Source of the DNA: Actinomycetes bacterium
GTDB lineage: Bacteria; Actinomycetota; Acidimicrobiia; Acidimicrobiales; Ilumatobacteraceae
Length of the DNA stretch: 64,000 bases
NCBI GenBank assembly: GCA_029782355.1
Contig: JAKOUY010000037.1
Span: forward strand, 186,001-250,000
Reading direction: 5' to 3'
Under the pieces are notes generated by a model that made no database searches, had not been told where the DNA came from, and was given only the letters and a program-made list of their open reading frames with translations. Position numbers and translations under genes: made by a program. This document shows positions 16,640-23,795 of this stretch, one piece after another; within the stretch, counting starts at the first letter, position 1, and every line of letters begins with the position of its first letter.

Positions 16640-16730
16640 CATCGTCCGGCGCGCGCGAGTGCCCGTTCGACTGCCGCTGGTGGGCGACATCGCCGCGATC
16701 GCCGGTGATCGGGGGTGACGTGGGGGATTG

Positions 16731-16780
16731 GTGGGGAGAAGTGGGTCGAAATGGTTGACAGTGGGGAGAAGTGGGGACAG
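16731..16780 (+). promoter_or_regulatory. MraZ operator: five 10-bp direct repeats
   Basis: Five consecutive 10-base units start at 16731, 16741, 16751, 16761 and 16771. Each carries TGG at its second base; four read GTGGG and the middle one ATGGT. MraZ of E. coli and other bacteria binds TGGGN direct repeats with 10-bp periodicity, so this is very probably the autoregulatory operator. It overlaps the -35 hexamer and the promoter spacer, which would allow repression of the whole dcw cluster. Confidence 0.85.
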
Positions 16781-16783
16781 AAT
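16755..16783 (+). promoter_or_regulatory. Main dcw promoter (TTGACA-N17-CAGAAT)
   Basis: A consensus -35 TTGACA (16755-16760), a 17-base spacer and CAGAAT (16778-16783), giving transcription from about 16790. The spacer contains two MraZ boxes. Confidence 0.72.
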
Positions 16784-16898
16784 GGCGCCCGGCGGGGAAC
16801 GCGACTGGTCGCGGCCCTCGTCGCCGGGGACGCCGCTGGCGGTGTCAGCGGATGTCCGACACACACACGCCGAGAACCACGCAGGGAGGTGAGCGCAG

Positions 16899-17324
16899 GT
16901 GGCTGCTGGTCTCTTGATCGGCACGTTCGAGCGACAGCTCGACGCCAAGGGCCGCCTGGCCCTGCCCTCCGATCTGCGCCGCCTGCTCGGCGACGACTGC
17001 TACCTGGTGCGCGGCGAAGCCCGCTGCGTCGACGTCGTTCCCGCAGCCGACTTCGAGCGCCAGGTCGACGAACTGATGGCCGCCGTCCGCCAGGGCGACC
17101 GGACGATGAACGAGCGGCGCGCCGTGGCCGGCTCGGCGACCCACGTCATCCTCGACAAGCAGGGCCGGGTGACCATCGACGAGCGCCTGCGGAACTACGC
17201 CGGGCTCAACCTCGGCGACAGCCTGGTGGTCGCCGGCAACCTCGACCGGGTCGAGATCTGGTCGGTCGAGCGCCATGAGCGGATCGACGCCGCCGGCACC
17301 GAGCGTCTGGCCGGTGACGAGTGA
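16899..17324 (+). CDS. mraZ: MraZ, transcriptional regulator of the dcw cluster
   Basis: AbrB/SpoVT-type DNA-binding protein of 141 residues with two tandem half-domains. The first has FERQLDAKGRLALPS (about 10-24), the second DKQGRVTIDERL (about 85-96), matching the MraZ signature. It forms ring oligomers in other species that bind TGGG repeats. The GTG start is preceded by AGGGAGGTGAG. Its stop is overlapped by a GTG that opens a possible 60-codon ORF. It should repress its own promoter through the boxes at 16731-16780. Confidence 0.96.
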   Translation: MAAGLLIGTFERQLDAKGRLALPSDLRRLLGDDCYLVRGEARCVDVVPAADFERQVDELMAAVRQGDRTMNERRAVAGSATHVILDKQGRVTIDERLRNYAGLNLGDSLVVAGNLDRVEIWSVERHERIDAAGTERLAGDE

Positions 17325-17503
17325 CCCGGCCGACCCATCTCCTTGCCCGCCGCCCGGAGGGACCGGCGCGGTTGTGCACTCTCCCGGGGCACCGGATGGA
17401 CAGCCCCTTCTCCGCCCGCTTCCGTCTTGCCGACCGGGGAGACATCCCGGCGGCGCACGTGTCCCGGGGGAGTGCACAGTCGCGCCAGGAGCGTGCCCGG
17501 TGA
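17321..17503 (+). CDS. Possible 60-residue basic protein between mraZ and rsmH
   Basis: An open frame whose GTG overlaps the mraZ stop (GTGA) and whose TGA overlaps the rsmH GTG (GTGA), matching the coupling style of this operon. The product would be Arg-rich (about 13 of 60) with no recognised domain. Third-position GC is about 83%, somewhat low for this genome. The frame also contains a large nested inverted repeat. It may be a real small protein, a passive read-through frame that keeps ribosomes on the message, or coincidence. Confidence 0.35.
   Translation: MTRPTHLLARRPEGPARLCTLPGHRMDSPFSARFRLADRGDIPAAHVSRGSAQSRQERAR
17374..17477 (+). repeat. Nested inverted repeat in the mraZ-rsmH gap
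   Basis: The 19-base arms at 17374-17392 and 17459-17477 pair at every position in RNA, with only two G-U pairs. Inside them, CCGGATG (17392-17398) can pair with CATCCCGG (17443-17450) apart from one bulge, and CCCC (17404-17407) with GGGG (17436-17439). The outer arm ends 9 bases before the rsmH AGGAG ribosome binding site. It could be an attenuator, RNA processing site or translational control element. Confidence 0.8.
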
Positions 17504-18582
17504 GCGCCGTCGCCCCGGAGCCGTTCGAGCACGACCCGGTGATGGTCGAGGAGATCACCGCGGCGTTCGCCCCGGTCCCCGACGGCGTGGTCGTCGACGC
17601 CACCCTCGGCGGTGGCGGGCACAGCCAGGCGTTGCTCGAGCGCTACCCCGGGCTGTCGGTGCTGGGCCTCGACCGCGACGCCGACGCGCTGCGCGCCGCC
17701 ACCTCCCGCCTCGCGCGCTACGGCGACCGGCTGCGGACCCACCAGTGCCGCTTCGACGACCTCGACGAGGCACTCGAAGCCCACCGGGTGGCCCAGATCT
17801 CCGGAGCGGTCTTCGACCTCGGCGTCAGCTCGCCGCAGTTCGACCGCGCCGAGCGAGGGTTCTCGTACCGCCACGACGGCCCGCTGGACATGCGCATGGA
17901 CCGCAGCCAGACCTGGTCGGCCGACGACGTCGTCAACGGCTACGACGTCGACCGCTTGGCAGCGATCCTGGCCCGGCTGGGCGACGAGCGCTTCGCCGGG
18001 CGCATCGCCCGGGCGATCGTCGCCGCCCGGCCGATCGAGTCGACCACCCGGCTGGCCGAGGTCGTGGTCACGGCGATCCCCGCCGCTGCCCGGCGGACCG
18101 GGGGGCACCCGGCCAAGCGGACCTTCCAGGCGATCCGCATGGAGGTCAACGCCGAGCTCGAGGCGCTGCCCGCGGCCCTCGACGCGGCCATCGAGCGCAC
18201 CGTGCCAGGTGGGCGCATCGCCGTGCTGGCCTACCACTCCGGCGAGGACCGGATGGTGAAGCAGCGCTTCACCCAGGCTGCGACGGGCGGCTGTCTCTGC
18301 CCACCCGAGCTGCCCTGCGTGTGCGACGCGGTGCAGACCGTGCGCGTCGTGCGCGGCCTCCCCAAGCGGCCGTCGGCGGGGGAGCGTCAGCGCAACCGGC
18401 GTGCCGCCAGCGCCCGGTTGCGGGTCGTCGAGCGGATCGCGCCGCAGCGCCGCCCCGACCGTGACGGCCTGGTCGTCGATCGCTCGACGTCGACCGAGAC
18501 CTCGACCTCGACCAGGGCCTCGGCCACCACGACGGCCAGCCGGGCGGCCACGGCGGCACCCCGCGGCGATGGGCGGCACTGA
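17500..18582 (+). CDS. rsmH: 16S rRNA (cytosine(1402)-N(4))-methyltransferase
   Basis: SAM-dependent methyltransferase (MraW/RsmH) of 360 residues that modifies C1402 in the ribosomal P site. HDPVMVEEI opens the protein, the SAM loop DATLGGGGHS is at about 33-42, and FDLGVSSPQFD follows. The late region carries a CLCPPELPCVC cysteine cluster often seen in actinobacterial members. The last ~35 residues are a Ser/Thr/Ala-rich tail of unknown role. The GTG at 17500 has AGGAG about 9 bases upstream. The stop overlaps the ftsL ATG (TGATG). Confidence 0.95.
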   Translation: MSAVAPEPFEHDPVMVEEITAAFAPVPDGVVVDATLGGGGHSQALLERYPGLSVLGLDRDADALRAATSRLARYGDRLRTHQCRFDDLDEALEAHRVAQISGAVFDLGVSSPQFDRAERGFSYRHDGPLDMRMDRSQTWSADDVVNGYDVDRLAAILARLGDERFAGRIARAIVAARPIESTTRLAEVVVTAIPAAARRTGGHPAKRTFQAIRMEVNAELEALPAALDAAIERTVPGGRIAVLAYHSGEDRMVKQRFTQAATGGCLCPPELPCVCDAVQTVRVVRGLPKRPSAGERQRNRRAASARLRVVERIAPQRRPDRDGLVVDRSTSTETSTSTRASATTTASRAATAAPRGDGRH

Positions 18583-19115
18583 TGGCCGTCGTCCAGCACG
18601 TCCGCCACAACGCGCCGCGACCCCTGGCCCGCCGGGCCGATGCGGTGCAGCGCGACCTGGTGCCCGACCCGCTCCTGCGCCGCGCCGGTGTGGTCACCGG
18701 GGAGACTCGCCGTCCACCGCTGCACATCGTCCAGCGGCGCCAGCGGGCGCTGCACTGGCTGGTCGCCTTCGGCGTCGTCGTCGGCTCGATCATGATCGGA
18801 TCGGCGTGGTTCCAGACCCGTCTCGCCCAGCGCCAGAAGGTCCTCGACCAGATCGACCGCCAGGTGCGCATCGAGGCCCAGCACCACGACGAATTGGTCG
18901 AGGCCCGCAGCGCCCTGCTGGCACCGGCGCGGCTGATCAACCGGGCCGCCCAGCTGGGCATGAGCCCGGGTGTCAAGGCGCGGATCATGCACATCGGTGC
19001 CGAGACCGCTGCCTACCTCGAGCTGTTCGCCCCCGAACCGTCGCCACAGCGCCCCGCCGGTGATCCGCTCGACGACGGCGGGGCGGTCAAGGCCGCGGTC
19101 GGGGCCAACCGGTGA
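18582..19115 (+). CDS. ftsL: FtsL-like septal membrane protein
   Basis: Bitopic protein of 177 residues. A basic cytoplasmic N-terminus (about 1-55) precedes one transmembrane helix (about 58-80). A periplasmic coiled coil follows (QRQKVLDQIDRQVRIEAQHH and onward), then an LGM-containing segment. FtsL forms a complex with FtsB and FtsQ and activates FtsWI. Identification rests on topology, size and position between rsmH and ftsI, because FtsL sequences diverge quickly. The ATG shares a base with the rsmH stop and the 3' end overlaps ftsI (GTGA). Confidence 0.85.
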   Translation: MAVVQHVRHNAPRPLARRADAVQRDLVPDPLLRRAGVVTGETRRPPLHIVQRRQRALHWLVAFGVVVGSIMIGSAWFQTRLAQRQKVLDQIDRQVRIEAQHHDELVEARSALLAPARLINRAAQLGMSPGVKARIMHIGAETAAYLELFAPEPSPQRPAGDPLDDGGAVKAAVGANR

Positions 19116-21280
19116 GCCGAGCCGACCGTCACCTGCACCTGGTCGGCGGCGAGGAGCCCAGGCCGCGCCGCCGCGGTCGCCACGCGGCCCCGCCGCCGCG
19201 CCCGCCGCGCCGCGCCGGGCGGGCCGACCCTCGCCCGGCCCCACCCGTGATCGGGCGCACCGGCTCGGCCCGGGCCCGGCGGGCGTCGGCCGGACGGTCA
19301 CCGGGAGGCCAGGCGTCACCGGGTCGCTCGCCGAGCGGCCGGCCGCGCTCGACCCCGCGGGTCGCCCCCGTCGCCGCCGCAGGCCGCCGCGCCCAGCGAC
19401 CACCGCGCCGGGTCCGACGCCACGACGCCGGCCCGGTCACCTCGCGGCGGCGATCGGCGCCGGATCGTCGCATGCACGCCGAGCGCCGCCCGCTGGTCCG
19501 CCGGGTCCGCCGCCCACCCCGCCCGGCACGAGTTCGCTTCCGTGCCGGGGACCTCGCCGGACGGATGCGCGCCGTGTTCGTGGTCAGCGCGGTGCTCCTC
19601 GCCGCGGTCATGGTCCGGGTGGTGCTGCTGCAGACCGTGCAGGCCGACGGGCTGCTGCGCGTCGCCCGCTCGCAACGGTTCACCGAGCGGATCCTCCACG
19701 CCCGGCGGGGCACCATCTACGCGGCCAACGGCACCGCGCTGGCCGTATCCGTGCAAGCCCCCACGGTCGTGGCCAACCCGCAGCTGGTCCTCGACCCGCC
19801 CGGGGTCTCGGCGGCGCTGGCCAGCGTGCTCGACCTGCCGCCGGCTCGGCGCGACGCGCTGCGCGTCGCCTTCGAGGCCAAGTCGAAGAGCTTCGTCTAC
19901 GTCGCCCGGCAGGTGACCCGCTCGGCCGCCGACGCGGTGATGGCCCTCAAGCTGCCGGGCATCGACGTCTACGACGAGCCCAGCCGGGCCCATCCCCAGG
20001 GAGCCCTGGCCAGCAGCGTGGTCGGGCTGACCGACACCGACGGCACCGGGATCTCCGGGCTGGAGCTGGCCGACCAGGCGGTGTTGGCCGGCAAGGACGG
20101 GGAACGCACCCGCTTGCACGACAAGGACGGGCGAACCATCGCCGGGCAGGTGACCACCCAGCCGTCGCAACCCGGCACCGACCTGATGCTGACCATCGAC
20201 CCCGTCCTGCAGTACCTGGTGGAGGACGCCCTGCTGTCGCGCGTCGACGCCCTGAAGGCCCGCGGTGGCACGGTGATCGTCATGGACACCCGCAGCGGGC
20301 AGATCCTCGCCCTGGCCAACGCCCGCCGCTCGGCGACTGGCGCGCCAGCCATCACGGCCGGCAACCTCGCCGCGGTCGAGGCCCACGATCCCGGGTCGGT
20401 GGCCAAGGCGTTCAGCCTGGCCGCAGCCGTGGACCAGGGCGTGGTCGACCCGACCACCATGTTCTACGTCCCGAGTACGTGGGTGTTCGACCCGGGCAAG
20501 CCGTACTCGAAGACCATCCACGACGCCGAGAAGCACGCGCCGAACCTGTCGGTCCGCCAGATCGTGACGATCTCGTCGAACATCGGCACGATGCTGATCG
20601 CCGACAAGATCGGCAGCCAGAAGCTCAACGAGTACCACCGCCTGTTCGGCTTCGGTGCGCCCACCAACGCCGGCGTCCCCAACGAGACCAAGGGCCTGCT
20701 CAAGCCGTGGGACAAGCTGCGTGGCTCGGAGAAGGGCACGGTGGCCTACGGCTACGGCTACTCCGTGTCGTCGCTGCAGCTGATCGCGGCGATGAACGCC
20801 CTGGCCAACGGCGGGACGTACGTGGCGCCCAGCCTGGTTACCGCGACCCGTGACGCCAACGGAGTCACCCACCGCCAACCGGCCCCGGCCACCCGCCGGG
20901 TGGTGTCCGCCGAGACTGCGTCCACCATGGCCGGGTTGCTGACCAGCGTGGTCTGCTCCGGCACGGCCAAGGCCGCCCAGCTCCCGGGGATGTCCGTGGC
21001 CGGCAAGACCGGCACGGCCTACAAGATCCAGGCCAACGGGACCTACGCGGCCGACGACGGCAAGACGCGCAGCTACTTCTCCAGCTTCGTCGGCTACTTC
21101 CCGGCGGGCAACCCGCAGCTGACCATCCTGGTGTCGATCGACGAGCCCGACGCCAACAGCAACGAGCGCTTCGGCGGGACCGCGGCCGCGCCGCTGTTCA
21201 AGCAGGTCGCCCAGATCGCCCTGCAGCGCACGGACGTGACCCCGGTCGACGGCGACCGCGGCTGCCCGCGAGGCAAGTGA
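19112..21280 (+). CDS. ftsI: Septal peptidoglycan transpeptidase FtsI (PBP3, class B)
   Basis: Penicillin-binding protein of 722 residues cross-linking septal peptidoglycan. An unusual ~148-residue Arg/Pro-rich cytoplasmic tail precedes the transmembrane helix (about 152-172). The dimerisation domain follows (GTIYAANGTALA). The transpeptidase motifs are SVAK with nucleophile Ser429, SSN at 488-490, and KTG at 632-634. There are no PASTA repeats. The GTG at 19112 overlaps the ftsL stop and the TGA overlaps the murE ATG. An internal start that removes the tail is possible but has no ribosome-site support. Confidence 0.95.
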   Translation: MSRADRHLHLVGGEEPRPRRRGRHAAPPPRPPRRAGRADPRPAPPVIGRTGSARARRASAGRSPGGQASPGRSPSGRPRSTPRVAPVAAAGRRAQRPPRRVRRHDAGPVTSRRRSAPDRRMHAERRPLVRRVRRPPRPARVRFRAGDLAGRMRAVFVVSAVLLAAVMVRVVLLQTVQADGLLRVARSQRFTERILHARRGTIYAANGTALAVSVQAPTVVANPQLVLDPPGVSAALASVLDLPPARRDALRVAFEAKSKSFVYVARQVTRSAADAVMALKLPGIDVYDEPSRAHPQGALASSVVGLTDTDGTGISGLELADQAVLAGKDGERTRLHDKDGRTIAGQVTTQPSQPGTDLMLTIDPVLQYLVEDALLSRVDALKARGGTVIVMDTRSGQILALANARRSATGAPAITAGNLAAVEAHDPGSVAKAFSLAAAVDQGVVDPTTMFYVPSTWVFDPGKPYSKTIHDAEKHAPNLSVRQIVTISSNIGTMLIADKIGSQKLNEYHRLFGFGAPTNAGVPNETKGLLKPWDKLRGSEKGTVAYGYGYSVSSLQLIAAMNALANGGTYVAPSLVTATRDANGVTHRQPAPATRRVVSAETASTMAGLLTSVVCSGTAKAAQLPGMSVAGKTGTAYKIQANGTYAADDGKTRSYFSSFVGYFPAGNPQLTILVSIDEPDANSNERFGGTAAAPLFKQVAQIALQRTDVTPVDGDRGCPRGK

Positions 21281-22725
21281 TGAGCGCCGGGTCGTCGGGT
21301 GTTGCCCTCGATGCCGTGGTCGGCGCCGCCGGGTACGGGGCGCGGGTCCAGGGCGACGGGTCCGTGCGGTGCACGGGGGTGACCCACGACTCCCGCCGGG
21401 TCGAGCCGGGCTGGCTGTTCTGCTGCGTGCCCGGGGCCACGGTCGACGGGCACGACTTCGCCGAGACCGCGGTCCGGCGCGGCGCAGCCGCCCTGCTGGT
21501 CGACCACCCGCTGACCGACCGGGCGGTGCTCGGCACTCCCCAGCTCGTGGTCGGCTCCGTCCGGGACGCCATGGGGCCCGTGGCCGCAGCCATCCACGGG
21601 CACCCCGCCCGGCGCCTGACGATGGTCGGGGTCACCGGCACCAACGGCAAGACCACGGTGACCCAGATGATCGCCACGGTGCTGCGCGCCACCGGCCGGC
21701 ATCCCGGGGTGATCGGCACCCTGACCGGCACGCACACCACGCCCGAGGCCCCCGACCTGCAGCGCCGCCTGGCCGAGCTGGCGGACAGCGGCCACGACGC
21801 GGTCGTCATGGAGGTCAGCTCCCACGCCCTCGCCCTGCGGCGGGTCGACGGGGCGCGGTTCGACGTTGCCGTGTTCACCAACCTCGGGCGCGATCACCTC
21901 GACCTGCACGGCACCGTCGAGCGCTACTTCGCCGCCAAGGCGCTGCTGTTCCGGGCCGGGCTGGCCGAGCGGGGCGTGGTCAACCTCGACGACCGTCACG
22001 GCCGGTTGATCGCCGATGCCGCCGACATCCCGGTGGTCGGGTACCGCCGCGCCGATGCCTCCGAGGTCGAGGTGTCCGCCGAGCGGATGCGCTTCACCTG
22101 GCGCGGCCAGCGCCTGGACGTCCCCCTCGGTGGCGACTTCAACGTCGACAACGCCCTCGCCGCGGCCACGGCCTGCGCCGAGTTGGGCGTCGCCGAGGCG
22201 GAGATCGCCGCCGCGCTGGCCACCCTGGACCCGGTCCCCGGGCGGTTCGAGGCGGTGCGCGCCGGGCAGGACTTCGACGTCATCGTCGACTTCGCCCACA
22301 CCCCCGACGGCCTGCACGCCAGCCTTGCCGCAGCCCGCCGGGCGGCCCGCGAGCGGGTGGTGGTCGTGTTCGGAGCGGGGGGCGACCGCGACCCGGACAA
22401 GCGCCCGCTGATGGGCGCGGCGGCGGCCGCGTGGGCCGACGTGATCGTCGTCACCTCGGACAATCCCAGGTCAGAGGACCCGCAGGCGATCATCGATGCC
22501 ATCCGATCGGGCATCCCGGGCGATTACCCTGGCCAGGTCGTCACCCAGCCCGACCGCCGGCGGGCGTTCATCGAGGCGTGTGCCGTGGCTCGACCCGGCG
22601 ACGTCGTGGTGATCGCCGGAAAGGGCCACGAGACGACGCAGACCATAGGGAACACCGTGTACGAATTCGACGACCGCGCCGTGGCGCACGAGGTGCTGCG
22701 CCAGCAGCTGGAGGCCGCCCGATGA
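21280..22725 (+). CDS. murE: UDP-MurNAc-tripeptide synthetase (meso-DAP adding)
   Basis: Mur ligase of 481 residues that adds the third amino acid to UDP-MurNAc-L-Ala-D-Glu. The ATP loop GTNGKTT is at 120-126. DNPRSEDP at 394-401 carries the DNPR motif that selects meso-diaminopimelate over lysine, so A1gamma-type peptidoglycan is expected. The ATG at 21280 overlaps the ftsI stop. Its stop overlaps the mraY ATG (ATGA), leaving no room for murF, which normally follows murE. The length is normal, so murF is not fused here. Confidence 0.95.
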   Translation: MSAGSSGVALDAVVGAAGYGARVQGDGSVRCTGVTHDSRRVEPGWLFCCVPGATVDGHDFAETAVRRGAAALLVDHPLTDRAVLGTPQLVVGSVRDAMGPVAAAIHGHPARRLTMVGVTGTNGKTTVTQMIATVLRATGRHPGVIGTLTGTHTTPEAPDLQRRLAELADSGHDAVVMEVSSHALALRRVDGARFDVAVFTNLGRDHLDLHGTVERYFAAKALLFRAGLAERGVVNLDDRHGRLIADAADIPVVGYRRADASEVEVSAERMRFTWRGQRLDVPLGGDFNVDNALAAATACAELGVAEAEIAAALATLDPVPGRFEAVRAGQDFDVIVDFAHTPDGLHASLAAARRAARERVVVVFGAGGDRDPDKRPLMGAAAAAWADVIVVTSDNPRSEDPQAIIDAIRSGIPGDYPGQVVTQPDRRRAFIEACAVARPGDVVVIAGKGHETTQTIGNTVYEFDDRAVAHEVLRQQLEAAR

Positions 22726-23795
22726 TCGCCTTGATGATCGCCGGCGCGGCATCGATGGCCCTGTCGCTGGCCCTGACCCGGTTCCTGGCCCGCTTCTTCC
22801 GCACCCGGGGCCGCGGCCAGCCGATCCTCGGCAAGGAGGACCTCGGGCCCGAGCACCACATGCACAAGCAGGGCACCCCGACGATGGGTGGGCTGGCGAT
22901 CATCACCGCGGCCTTCTTCGGCTGGGGAGTGGCCCACGTCCGCCCCGGGCTGGCGTTCTCCAACCAGGCCCTGATCATGTGGATCGGGGTGCTGGCAATG
23001 GCCGCGATGGGCCTGCTCGACGACTACATCAAGGTCACCAAGCGGCACAACCGCGGGATCTTCTGGAAGAAGAAGAACGTCCTGACCTTCCTGATGTCGA
23101 TGGGCCTGGCGTGGTGGCTGGTCTCGGTGACGAACATCTCCAAGACGCTGTCGCTGACCCGCGCCGACCTGCCCGGCTGGCGGCTGCCGACGATCGTCTA
23201 CGTCGTCCTCGCCGGGTTGATCATCTGGGCGACGACCAATGCCGTGAACGTCACCGACGGCCTCGACGGGTTGGCGGGCGGATCGGCGCTGCTCGGCTTC
23301 CTGGCCTTCGCGATCATCGCCTACTGGTCGTTCCGCTACCACGACGTCGCCGCCTACCGCTTCGCCTACGGCGCGACGGTGAACCCGCTCGACCTGGCCG
23401 CCACCGCGGCGGCGTTCGCCGGGGCGTGCGGCGGCTTCCTGTGGTTCAACTCGGCCCCGGCCAGCATCATCATGGGCGACGTCGGCGCCCTGGGCATCGG
23501 CGCCGCGCTGGCCCTGCTGGCGCTGACCACCAACACCCAGCTGTTGCTGGTGCTGATCTGCGGCCTGAACGTCATGGAGGCCGGTTCGGTCGCCGTCCAG
23601 ATGGTGGTGTTCAAGGCGTCCGGGCGCAAGAAGCGGCTGTTCAAGATGTCGCCGATCCACCACCACTTCGAGCTCTCCGGCTGGCCGGAGACCAAGGTGA
23701 TCATCCGCTTCTGGATCATCTCGGGCATGTGCGTGGCCGCCGCGCTGGCCCTGTTCATCGGCGACTTCACCCGTCTGGACAAGTTGCGCCGGTGA
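22722..23795 (+). CDS. mraY: Phospho-MurNAc-pentapeptide transferase (lipid I synthase)
   Basis: Polytopic inner-membrane enzyme of 357 residues that couples UDP-MurNAc-pentapeptide to undecaprenyl phosphate. KQGTPTMGG and the aspartates in GLLDDYIKV (active-site DD pair), NVTDGLDGLAGG, and the SPIHHHFE histidine motif are all present. The pattern of about ten hydrophobic helices fits the family. ATGA overlap with murE and GTGA overlap with murD show tight coupling. Confidence 0.96.
   Translation: MIALMIAGAASMALSLALTRFLARFFRTRGRGQPILGKEDLGPEHHMHKQGTPTMGGLAIITAAFFGWGVAHVRPGLAFSNQALIMWIGVLAMAAMGLLDDYIKVTKRHNRGIFWKKKNVLTFLMSMGLAWWLVSVTNISKTLSLTRADLPGWRLPTIVYVVLAGLIIWATTNAVNVTDGLDGLAGGSALLGFLAFAIIAYWSFRYHDVAAYRFAYGATVNPLDLAATAAAFAGACGGFLWFNSAPASIIMGDVGALGIGAALALLALTTNTQLLLVLICGLNVMEAGSVAVQMVVFKASGRKKRLFKMSPIHHHFELSGWPETKVIIRFWIISGMCVAAALALFIGDFTRLDKLRR

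Larger units (their letters stand above)
16493..16898. other. Non-coding upstream region of mraZ
   Basis: This 406-base gap has no convincing gene. It holds a perfect GC hairpin (16621-16639), five 10-bp-periodic TGGN boxes (16731-16780) interleaved with a TTGACA/CAGAAT promoter, and a leader of about 110 bases ending in a strong ribosome binding site (AGGGAGGTGAG, about 16883-16893). Confidence 0.85.

Noticed and set aside
16493-16730. A coding gene in the gap before mraZ
   Set aside because: Open frames on both strands here give only Arg/Pro/Ser-rich translations without domains, and the region carries regulatory repeats instead.
16852-16917. A 21-codon upstream frame overlapping the mraZ start
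   Set aside because: It has no ribosome binding site and ends just inside mraZ in another frame. It is short enough to arise by chance.
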